DNA of 64,000 nt from DATBAK01 sp038240075 (lineage in GTDB: Bacteria; Actinomycetota; Acidimicrobiia; IMCC26256; PALSA-610). Positions 57,325 through 64,000 of the stretch are shown piece after piece (positions within the stretch are counted from its first letter, which is position 1; every line of letters begins with the position of its first letter). Under the pieces are notes generated by a model, which was given only the letters and a program-made list of their open reading frames with translations, was not told the origin of the DNA and searched no databases. The translations under genes were made by a program, and so were the position numbers. The DNA lies in the NCBI GenBank assembly GCA_038240075.1, contig JBBSEC010000001.1, forward strand, positions 62,001 through 126,000. Direction: 5' to 3'.

Positions 57325-57773
57325 TCTCCCGTCTGGTGATCGCGGTCGTGCTCGTGCTCGTGGCCGCGGGCGTCGCGTGGCGCCTCCGCGCCCGCGCCGA
57401 AGTCGATCCGGTGCGCGCCGCGGGCGAGGTGCCCCGCCAACTCCATCGCGGTGATTTCCCGCGCGCCGATGCCGCCTGGCTCGTCGTGCTGTTCTCGTCG
57501 GCGTCGTGCGACACGTGCGCGGTCATGGCGTCGAAGGTCGGGGTGCTCGACTCCGCCGACGTCGCGGTGTGCGAGATCGAGTTCGGCGCGCAGCGCGCGT
57601 TGCACGAGCGCTACGCGATCGATTCGGTGCCGCTCGTCGTCGTCGCCGACCACGAAGGTGTCACCCGCGCCGCGTTCCTGGGACCGACGTCGGCTACCGA
57701 CCTGTGGGCCGCGGTCGCCGAGCTCCGCCATCCCGGCTCGACGCCCGAGCCCGAGCTGGGCTCGCTGTCGTGA
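57321..57773 (+). CDS. Membrane-anchored thioredoxin-like protein
   Basis: 150 residues. N-terminal transmembrane helix (about 4-20), then a short thioredoxin fold: AAWLVVLFSSASCDTCAVMASKV with the Cys63-Asp-Thr-Cys66 active pair, and the cis-Pro loop IDSVPLVVVAD. It likely oxidises or reduces thiols outside the membrane. The GTG overlaps the previous stop (GTGA), so it is coupled to the GT/DUF5719 pair, whose products contain cysteines. Confidence 0.85.
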   Translation: MISRLVIAVVLVLVAAGVAWRLRARAEVDPVRAAGEVPRQLHRGDFPRADAAWLVVLFSSASCDTCAVMASKVGVLDSADVAVCEIEFGAQRALHERYAIDSVPLVVVADHEGVTRAAFLGPTSATDLWAAVAELRHPGSTPEPELGSLS

Positions 57774-57815
57774 GCAATGCCACGAAGACCGACACGCAGT
57801 CGCCGGCGGCACCTG

Positions 57816-57837
57816 ACCGGCGTGGTCCCCGGCCGGT
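57816..57837. terminator. Hairpin between convergent thioredoxin-like gene and ftsH
   Basis: ACCGGC (57816-57821) pairs with GCCGGT (57832-57837) around a 10-nt loop in the only convergent gap of useful size (80 bp). It could serve both directions; no T-run. Confidence 0.35.
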
Positions 57838-57853
57838 TCAGTCCCCGGCCGCG

Positions 57854-59986
57854 TCAGTCGCCCGAGGCGGGGGTGAACGGCGGACGCATCGGCGGGACCG
57901 GGGGAGGCGGTGGTGACGGCGGCGCGCCCTGTGGGGCCGCGTTGCCATTGCCGGTTCCGCCGCCGTCGGTGCCGCCCGTGTCGGAGACGTCGTCGTCGCC
58001 CGGGCCGATGTTCGCAACCGGGACCGGTGCCGGCGCAGTCACACCGTTCGCCTGCACCGGCGTGCGGGCGCCGCCGGCCTTGAAGCCCATGGCCGCGTCG
58101 GCGAGGCGGGTGACGTCTTCTCCGTCGAGGGTCTCGCTCTCGAGCAGCGCCTTCGCGATCGAGTCGAGCGCGGGACGGAACTTGGTGAGCGTCGCCTCGG
58201 TGCGCTGCTCCTGCTCGCGCAGGATCGCCTCGACCTCTTCGTCGATGACGCGCGCGGTCTCGTCGGAGTAGTCGCGCGTGTGCATGAGGTCCTCGCCGAG
58301 GAACACCGCGCCCTGTGAGCCCCACGCCATCGGTCCGATGCGGTCGCTCATGCCCCACTCGCGCACCATCTTGCGGGCGATCTCGGTCGCGCGCACCAGG
58401 TCGTTCTGTGCGCCGGTCGAGACGTTCTTGAACACGACCTCTTCGGCGACGCGCCCGCCGAGCATCACCGCGAGCATGTCCTCGATGTACTTCTTGTTGT
58501 ACGCGTGCTGCTCCTCGATCGGGAGCTGCTGCGTCATGCCGAGCGCCATGCCGGTGGGCAGGATCGTCACCTTGTGCACGGGATCGGCGTTGTCGAGCAC
58601 GTAGGCACAGAGCGCGTGGCCGCCCTCGTGGTACGCGGTGAGCTGCTTCTCCTCCGGGCTCATGACGACCGACGGGCGCTTCAGGCCCATCAGCACGCGG
58701 TCGCGCGCTTCGTCGAAGTCTTCCTTGTGCACGTCTTGCGATCCGCGGCGCACGGCGAAGAGCGCGGCCTCGTTGACGAGGTTCGCGAGGTCGGCGCCGC
58801 TCATGCCCGGCGTTCCGCGCGCCACGATGTCGGCGTCGACGTCGGACGCCATCTTCTTGTCGCGGAAGTGCACCTGGAGGATCTCAAGCCGCTCCTGCTG
58901 GGTGGGGAGCGGGACGAGGATCTGGCGGTCGAACCGACCCGGACGGAGCAACGCGGGATCGAGCACGTCGGGGCGGTTCGTCGCCGCCATCATCACGACA
59001 CCCTCGGTTGCCTCGAACCCGTCCATCTCGGCGAGCATCTGGTTCAGCGTCTGCTCGCGCTCGTCGTGACCGCCGCCGAGTCCGGCACCGCGCTTGCGGC
59101 CGATGGAGTCGATCTCGTCGACGAAGATGATCGCGGGCGCCTGCTTGCGCGCGGTGTTGAACAGATCGCGCACACGCGCCGCGCCGACACCGACGAACAT
59201 CTCCATGAAGTCGGAACCGGTGACCGAGATGAACGGCACGCCGGCCTCGCCGGCGACCGCGCGTGCGATCAGCGTCTTGCCGGTACCGGGAGGACCCACG
59301 AGCAACACGCCCTTGGGAATGCGCGCGCCGATGTCGCGGAACTTGCCCGGCATCTTCAGGAAGTCGACGACTTCCTTGATCTCTTCCTTCACGGGGCCGT
59401 AGCCGGCGACGTCGGCGAAGGTGGTCTTCGGCTTCTCGGTGTTGTACACCTTGGCGCGCGAGCGCCCGATGTTCATCACCGCGCCCATCTGTCCCTGCGC
59501 GCGTCGACTCATCCAGATGAAGAACCCGAGGATGAGCAGGATCGGGAGTAACAGCGTGAGGATCGATCCGAGGATGTTCGATCCTTTGCTCTTGTAGTCG
59601 CGGCCGACCTTGTGCAGGTTGAGGAGCGCGATGTCGGCATCGGGCATCTGGTTGGTCGGGCCCGTCGTGGAGAACGTCGCCTTGTTCTCGACCTCGCGGC
59701 CCTTCTTGAACTCGCCGGTGATGTGACCGTTCGAGCTGTCGTACTTGATGGTGCTGACCCGGTCGCTCTTCACCGTGGAGAGGAACTGCGAGTACGTGAG
59801 GTTCGCGGAGGATGAACCGCCCTTCGGCACGCCTTCGTAGACGACCAGGGCCGTGACGAGCAGGCCGAGGACGACCCACGGCAGCCAACGCGACCGCGAG
59901 GTCGGCGCCCGCGGCGGCGCCGGTGGGCGCGGCGGGCGGCCGGGCGGCTCGGGAGGGCGCCAGCGGTCGTTGTTGTCGGGACTCAT
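57854..59986 (-). CDS. ftsH: ATP-dependent zinc metalloprotease FtsH
   Basis: 710 residues. A Pro-rich cytoplasmic N-terminus (10-30), TM1 at ~35-50, an outside domain, TM2 at ~139-159, an AAA+ domain with Walker A GPPGTGKT (231-238), Walker B IIFVDEID and the SRH ATNRPDVLDPALLRPGRFDR, then the zinc site HEGGH (453-457; HExGH with Gly in place of the commoner Ala). The C-terminus ends in a Pro/Gly-rich tail. Degrades membrane and regulatory proteins. ATG start after GGGAG. Confidence 0.96.
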   Translation of the reverse strand: MSPDNNDRWRPPEPPGRPPRPPAPPRAPTSRSRWLPWVVLGLLVTALVVYEGVPKGGSSSANLTYSQFLSTVKSDRVSTIKYDSSNGHITGEFKKGREVENKATFSTTGPTNQMPDADIALLNLHKVGRDYKSKGSNILGSILTLLLPILLILGFFIWMSRRAQGQMGAVMNIGRSRAKVYNTEKPKTTFADVAGYGPVKEEIKEVVDFLKMPGKFRDIGARIPKGVLLVGPPGTGKTLIARAVAGEAGVPFISVTGSDFMEMFVGVGAARVRDLFNTARKQAPAIIFVDEIDSIGRKRGAGLGGGHDEREQTLNQMLAEMDGFEATEGVVMMAATNRPDVLDPALLRPGRFDRQILVPLPTQQERLEILQVHFRDKKMASDVDADIVARGTPGMSGADLANLVNEAALFAVRRGSQDVHKEDFDEARDRVLMGLKRPSVVMSPEEKQLTAYHEGGHALCAYVLDNADPVHKVTILPTGMALGMTQQLPIEEQHAYNKKYIEDMLAVMLGGRVAEEVVFKNVSTGAQNDLVRATEIARKMVREWGMSDRIGPMAWGSQGAVFLGEDLMHTRDYSDETARVIDEEVEAILREQEQRTEATLTKFRPALDSIAKALLESETLDGEDVTRLADAAMGFKAGGARTPVQANGVTAPAPVPVANIGPGDDDVSDTGGTDGGGTGNGNAAPQGAPPSPPPPPVPPMRPPFTPASGD

Positions 59987-60016
59987 GGGGCTCCCAGCGA
60001 AAAGCGAGTGGGGTTC

Positions 60017-60022
60017 ATGCTA
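60017..60022 (-). promoter_or_regulatory. -10 hexamer TAGCAT, ftsH promoter
   Basis: Minus-strand TAGCAT (60022-60017) lies 30 nt before the ftsH ATG, giving a leader of about 23 nt that contains GGGAG. Confidence 0.4.
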
Positions 60023-60086
60023 CGGCGCGTACCGCCGGTGAACGGCTCTCGACCTCAACCGAACCTGAGAACCGGCGATTCCTCGG

Positions 60087-60092
60087 TACCCT
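60087..60092 (+). promoter_or_regulatory. -10 hexamer TACCCT, leaderless CPBP protease start
   Basis: TACCCT ends 6 nt before the ATG at 60099; no Shine-Dalgarno. Confidence 0.55.
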
Positions 60093-60098
60093 TGCCCG

Positions 60099-60842
60099 AT
60101 GGGGTCGCTGCCACCGCCGCCTCCCCGTCCGCCGTTGCGTCCCGCGCTCCGCTGGGGCCTCGGCGACGCCGTCCTGGTGCTCGCGGTGGCACTCGCCGTC
60201 GGGCTCGTGGCGTCGGAGCTCGCCGTCGCGATCACGCACCTCAAGGCCGACTCCCACGGGAACTATCCCGAGACGATCCCGCTCCTGCTCGCGGCCGTCG
60301 GCGGACAGTACGGCGCCTGGCTCGCGATGATGGTGGTGACGAGCGTGCGCAAGGGCCTGGGCACGCTGCGCGCCGACTTCGGGCTCGTCGTCGACGTCGT
60401 CTCCGACTGGTGGGTGATCCCGGTCGGCTTCCTCAGTTCACTCGTCCTCGGCATCCTGCTCGTGCCGATCACGCACCTCGTCAAGCAGACCCCGCAGCAG
60501 ATCGTTTCGGACCTCGACACCGCGCACGGCGCAAAGCTCGCGATCATCGCGGTCACCGCCGTGCTCGTGGCCCCGGTCATCGAGGAGCTGTTCTTTCGCG
60601 GCCTCCTGCTCCGTGCGCTGCAGCGCCGGTTCTCGGCGCCCGTCGCCGTTGCCGTCTCCGCTGTCGCGTTCGGGGCCCTGCATCTCCTGGGCGATGTCCA
60701 CGCCGGGGCGGTGCTGCCCGCGCTCGTGGCGCTGGGAATGCTCTCCGGGATCTTGGCGGTGCGCACGGGCAATCTGTCCCGTTCCATCCTGCTTCACGCC
60801 GGATTCAACCTCCTGGCGGTGGTCACGGTTCTCAGAAGGTGA
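60099..60842 (+). CDS. CPBP family intramembrane glutamic endopeptidase
   Basis: 247 residues with about seven hydrophobic segments. Motif 1 VIEELFFRGLLLRALQRRF carries the catalytic Glu-Glu and Arg; motif 2 is FGALHLLGDVHAG; motif 3 is LLHAGFNLL. These are the CPBP/Rce1/Abi signatures. The Pro-rich N-terminus (SLPPPPPRPP) is cytoplasmic. Divergent from ftsH, another membrane protease. Confidence 0.9.
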   Translation: MGSLPPPPPRPPLRPALRWGLGDAVLVLAVALAVGLVASELAVAITHLKADSHGNYPETIPLLLAAVGGQYGAWLAMMVVTSVRKGLGTLRADFGLVVDVVSDWWVIPVGFLSSLVLGILLVPITHLVKQTPQQIVSDLDTAHGAKLAIIAVTAVLVAPVIEELFFRGLLLRALQRRFSAPVAVAVSAVAFGALHLLGDVHAGAVLPALVALGMLSGILAVRTGNLSRSILLHAGFNLLAVVTVLRR

Positions 60843-60883
60843 CCGGCGCGGCCGATGAGGTCATCAACGGAGGAGGGTGCCCG

Positions 60884-61054
60884 ATGATCTGCGCGGCGTG
60901 TGGCCAGAGCGAGACGGTGTCGATCCGGATGAAGGTCGGCGGCGAGGAAATCACCTTCCGTCGTTGCGCGAGGTGCGAGGCGAACGCCTGGGAAGGCGAG
61001 CAAGGTCGCCTGAGCCTCGACCGCGTGCTCGAGCTCGCGCGCACGGCCCGCTAG
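60884..61054 (+). CDS. Small zinc-ribbon protein
   Basis: 56 residues with two Cys-x2-Cys pairs, ICAACGQ near the N-terminus and RRCARCEAN after about 25 residues, then a helix (LSLDRVLELARTAR). A zinc knuckle is the only recognisable feature. The ATG at 60884 follows AGGAGG by 7 nt, one of the best ribosome-binding sites in the window; an in-frame GTG at 60839 overlapping the CPBP stop is possible but less likely. Confidence 0.72.
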   Translation: MICAACGQSETVSIRMKVGGEEITFRRCARCEANAWEGEQGRLSLDRVLELARTAR

Positions 61055-61111
61055 CGAACAAACCCGGAGCCCTGAACCGGCGCCGGGCGGCGTCTTTGGC
61101 AAGCTGGGGTC

Positions 61112-63850
61112 ATGGACCTCGCGCCGCAGCTGTTGAAACGCGCGCGCGGTCTTCGTTCGGAACGAGGCTCCGAACCCGTTTCTGAGACGGCCATCGCAAC
61201 GCGCGCCGACGCGCGCGGCGCCGCACACGACGCCGACGAACCTCGGTTCATGGTCGAGGAGATCGTCGGGATCGCGGTGCTGATCGTGGTCGTCGGGGTC
61301 GTGCTCGCGGCGGTGCATCCGAGCCTGCTCGTGCGCAACACGACGCCCAACGGCGGCGACATGGGCGCGCACGTGTGGTGGCCCGCGTTCCTGCGCGACC
61401 ACTGGTTCAACCACTTCCGCCTGGCCGGCTGGGCACCCGACTGGTACGCCGGCTTCCCGGTCGGGCAGTTCTACTTCCCGTTGCCCGCCCTGCTCGTCGA
61501 CGTGCTCGCGATCGTGATGCCGTACAACGTCGCGTTCAAGTTCGTGACGGTCAGCGGCTCGCTGCTGCTGCCCATCTCGGCCTACGTGTTCGCACGCGCG
61601 CTGAAGTTCCCGTGGCCGTCGCCGCCGTTGTTCGCACTCGCGATGCTCCGCTACCTCTTCGAGACGCGCAACGGCGCGCTCACCAAGGGCCAGGACGCGT
61701 GGACGATCTACGGAGGCAACCTCGCGAGCACGCTCGCGGGCGAGTTCTCCTTCGTGCTCGGCATGGCGTTGTGCCTGTTCTTCCTCGCCGCGCTGGCCCA
61801 CGCCCTCGACCCCCAGACCCCGGCCCATCGGCGCCGGCTGTGGCTGCCGGCCGTGTTGTTGGCGGCCACGGTGCTGTGCCACATCGTCATCGCGGCGCTC
61901 GCCGCGGTCGGCGCAGTCGCGGTCTGGCTCACGCGCCGGCCGCTGCGCACCTGGAAGCCCGCGCTCGCAATCGGTGCCGTCGGCGCGCTGCTCACCGCGG
62001 TGTGGTCGGTTCCCCTCGTCGTCGACACGCCGTACACGCAGAGCATGCGCTACGAGAAGGTCACCACCTTCGCGATCCACCTGTTCGGCTTCCGCGCCGA
62101 CCAGCACAGCCCGCTCATCCCGCGGCCGGAGTGGATGTGGTTCCTGATCGTCGTCGCGGTGCTCGCCGCCGGATGGTGGCGCCGGGCCTCGACCCTCGTG
62201 CTCATCGTTCTCGCCACGTCGTTCGCGTTGTTCTTCCGGTTCTGGCCCGAGCACAGCGTCTGGAACACGCGCTACCTGCCGCTCTACTACCTGTCGCTCG
62301 CGCTGCTCGCCGCCGTCGGGGTCGCGGAGATCCTGCGCGTCACCGAGTCGATCGCGCGGTGGTCGTACGACTGGATCCGCGAGGGCGACCGCCTCGACGA
62401 GCTCAGGGACGCCGAGCTGGCCCACGTGCACCCGTATACCGCGGTCGAACCGCACGCGGCCGACGGTCCGGTCTGGGTCGACTCCGACCGCCTCGACTCA
62501 GAACCGGTCGACGCCGAGATCGTCGACGACAGCGTCGCGATGGTGCCGGCGTCGACGTGGAGCAACGGCGCGCTCGCGAGCACCGGTGGCGAAGCGCCGC
62601 CGCCGTACGACGAGGTCGAGCACGCGTGGCGCCGCCGCCTCGCGGGTGTCATCACGTTGGTGATCTTCCTCACCGCCGTCACGGTGCCGACGGTGTGGTG
62701 GGTGGTCGACCACGAAGGCGTCGCGCCCGATTGGGCGACGTGGAACTACGAGGGCTACCAGGCCAAGCCCGCGTATCCGGAGTTCAAGGACATCATGACG
62801 ACGATGGGCAAGCTGCCGCCCGGGCGCGCGCTCTGGGAACCGTCGGGCGACATCAACAACTACGGCACGACGCTCGCGCTCGAGCTGCTTCCGTACTTCA
62901 CACACGGCCGCATCGACTCGATGGAAGGGCTCTACTTCGAGTCGTCCGCGACCACCGACTTCCACTTCATGACCGTGAGCGAGCTCACCGCGCCCGGTGC
63001 CGCGTCGAACCCCGTGCGCGGGCTCGTCTACGGCACGATCGACGATTTCAACAAGGGCGTCGAGCATCTCCAGCTGCTCGGTGTGCGGTACTTCATGGCC
63101 GAGTCGTCCGACGCGAAGGCGAAGGCCGACGCCAACGAGGGCCTGAAGCTCGTGGCGAGCGTGCCCGACCTCGACAAGCAGGCGCCGCACGGTTGGAAGA
63201 TCTACGAGGTGAAGGGCTGGAACCTCGCGCAGGCGTTGCAATACGAGCCCGTCGTCGTGTCGACACACGCGGGCCCGTCGTCGAAGTGCTTCGACACGGC
63301 GCCGCCGCAGAAGGCTGTGCACGATCCCGAGCTCGCCGCGTGGGAGTGCTCGGCCGGGCCCTGGTGGAACAGCGGCAATCTCGACCGGCCCTTCGCCGCC
63401 GACGGGCCCGCGCCCTGGGCGCGCGCGTCGAGCGTCGCCGCGGCGGAGAAGGTCACGCCCCGCCCGCTGCCGGCGGTCACCGTCGGCCCGGTCGACGAGG
63501 GGGTCGACTCGATCTCGTTCCACGTCTCGCGCGTCGGTGTTCCCGTCGTCGTGAAGACGTCGTACTTCCCGAACTGGCAGGCGCACGGTGCGCGCGGACC
63601 GTGGCGGCTTGCCCCCAATCTCATGGTCGTCGTGCCGACGAGCAAGGACGTGCGCCTCACCTACGGCGAGACGACCGGCGACAAGGCGGGCCGGGTCCTG
63701 ACGGTCGTGGGAGTGCTCGGGATCGTCGGGCTGGTGCGCCTGCGGCCGTCGTCGGATCCGGTCGTCCCCGGGCCCCCCGAGCCGGTCGTCTCCGACGAGC
63801 CCGAAACCGTCGTCGCCGACGAGCCCGAGGAGGTCCCGGCGCTACCATGA
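61112..63850 (+). CDS. Large polytopic membrane protein (GT-C/YfhO-like)
   Basis: 912 residues. After a ~50-residue cytoplasmic start, about ten transmembrane helices run to ~455. Their first outside loop carries NGGDMGAHVWWPAFLRDHW, an acidic motif of the kind found in GT-C enzymes (GGD...). A charged cytoplasmic insert (residues ~420-510) precedes one more helix and a ~300-residue outside domain (GVRYFMAESSDAK, SYFPNWQAHGARG similar to YfhO-type ends), and a final helix. Likely a polyprenyl-phosphate-dependent glycosyltransferase or glycan modifier; not proven. Confidence 0.75.
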   Translation: MDLAPQLLKRARGLRSERGSEPVSETAIATRADARGAAHDADEPRFMVEEIVGIAVLIVVVGVVLAAVHPSLLVRNTTPNGGDMGAHVWWPAFLRDHWFNHFRLAGWAPDWYAGFPVGQFYFPLPALLVDVLAIVMPYNVAFKFVTVSGSLLLPISAYVFARALKFPWPSPPLFALAMLRYLFETRNGALTKGQDAWTIYGGNLASTLAGEFSFVLGMALCLFFLAALAHALDPQTPAHRRRLWLPAVLLAATVLCHIVIAALAAVGAVAVWLTRRPLRTWKPALAIGAVGALLTAVWSVPLVVDTPYTQSMRYEKVTTFAIHLFGFRADQHSPLIPRPEWMWFLIVVAVLAAGWWRRASTLVLIVLATSFALFFRFWPEHSVWNTRYLPLYYLSLALLAAVGVAEILRVTESIARWSYDWIREGDRLDELRDAELAHVHPYTAVEPHAADGPVWVDSDRLDSEPVDAEIVDDSVAMVPASTWSNGALASTGGEAPPPYDEVEHAWRRRLAGVITLVIFLTAVTVPTVWWVVDHEGVAPDWATWNYEGYQAKPAYPEFKDIMTTMGKLPPGRALWEPSGDINNYGTTLALELLPYFTHGRIDSMEGLYFESSATTDFHFMTVSELTAPGAASNPVRGLVYGTIDDFNKGVEHLQLLGVRYFMAESSDAKAKADANEGLKLVASVPDLDKQAPHGWKIYEVKGWNLAQALQYEPVVVSTHAGPSSKCFDTAPPQKAVHDPELAAWECSAGPWWNSGNLDRPFAADGPAPWARASSVAAAEKVTPRPLPAVTVGPVDEGVDSISFHVSRVGVPVVVKTSYFPNWQAHGARGPWRLAPNLMVVVPTSKDVRLTYGETTGDKAGRVLTVVGVLGIVGLVRLRPSSDPVVPGPPEPVVSDEPETVVADEPEEVPALP

Positions 63851-63897
63851 CCGGGCCCCGCGTCCGGGGTCCCACGTCATCGGAAGAAGGGCAGCGG

Positions 63898-64000
63898 GTG
63901 TCTCTGGACGCCATCTTCAAGGCCTACGACATCCGGGGTCTCTACCCCGACGAGATCGACGAGGCCATCGCCCGCCGGGTCGGCAACGCCTTCGCGCGCT
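63898..64000 (+). CDS. manB: Phosphomannomutase/phosphoglucomutase, N-terminal fragment
   Basis: The frame from GTG 63898 reads MSLDAIFKAYDIRGLYPDEI, continues DEAIARRVGNAFAR and runs off the window. IFKAYDIRG is the start of alpha-D-phosphohexomutases of the ManB/AlgC type. AAGG 7 nt upstream supports this start; an in-frame ATG at 63847 overlapping the previous stop is the alternative. Interconverts hexose 6- and 1-phosphates, feeding the nucleotidyltransferase at 46465. Confidence 0.85.
   Translation, partial: MSLDAIFKAYDIRGLYPDEIDEAIARRVGNAFAR

Noticed and set aside
1..64000. tRNA, rRNA, CRISPR arrays, insertion sequences or prophage genes
   Set aside because: Looked for cloverleaf-like gaps, regularly spaced repeats, transposase and integrase motifs in all gaps and frames and found none.

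Overview
The window is a 64 kb chromosomal stretch of about 70% GC from an actinobacterium. It is probably class Acidimicrobiia or a close relative; that placement is inference, because no rRNA or ribosomal marker is present. Supporting signs are an F420 biosynthesis locus (cofD, cofE and a reductase), an F420-type luciferase-like oxidoreductase, a MurA with Asp in place of the catalytic Cys (as in mycobacteria), a WbbL-like rhamnosyltransferase beside an LCP protein, many GTG/TTG starts, and a secreted protein built from repeats. No tRNA, rRNA, CRISPR array, IS element or prophage was seen. Genes are packed tightly: most gaps are under 50 bp, many neighbours overlap by 1-16 bp, and no gap exceeds about 170 bp.

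Layout. 1-5.8 kb: end of the ATP synthase operon (atpD, atpC), converging on glpX; then an SDR, an isobutyryl-CoA-mutase-type large subunit and a methyltransferase. 5.8-9.6 kb: a minus-strand operon of glycosyltransferase, methyltransferase, alpha/alpha-toroid protein and a membrane-anchored protein. 9.7-14.4 kb: S9 peptidase, alpha/beta hydrolase and a large secreted beta-propeller/repeat protein. 14.4-18.5 kb: murA, a NifU-type Fe-S scaffold, meaB, a GNAT-like protein and an enoyl-CoA hydratase. 18.5-21.9 kb (minus): galT, SRPBCC protein, F420-type oxidoreductase and ketopantoate reductase family. 21.9-30.7 kb: LpdA-like flavoprotein, sugar epimerase, GH30-like lipoprotein, a nucleotidyltransferase-fold protein overlapping a truncated GyrA-like protein, an ECF sigma factor with a Kelch/DUF4232 partner, then PadR with a downstream membrane gene broken by a stop codon. 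30.7-40.1 kb: phzF-like gene, acyl-CoA carboxylase alpha chain divergent from birA, an MFS/pabC/pabB operon, a frameshifted DUF222-HNH gene and an acyl-CoA dehydrogenase.

40.1-64 kb is mainly a cell-envelope polysaccharide region. It holds an LCP ligase, UDP-glucose dehydrogenase plus UDP-glucuronate decarboxylase (a route to UDP-xylose), two GT2 enzymes including WbbL, a sugar-phosphate nucleotidyltransferase, a GalE-like epimerase, the F420 operon, a giant GT2/membrane fusion with DUF5719-like and thioredoxin-like partners, ftsH, a CPBP protease, a polytopic membrane protein and the start of a phosphomannomutase. LCP, wbbL, manB-type and fbiA/fbiB genes are also close together in Mycobacterium, so this is a conserved actinobacterial neighbourhood.

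The clearest genome-wide signal is regulatory. Fourteen starts lack a Shine-Dalgarno sequence and instead have a TANNNT -10 hexamer 6-8 nt upstream, as expected for leaderless mRNAs. The most unusual coding observation is the nucleotidyltransferase/mini-GyrA pair at 25.8-27.1 kb.
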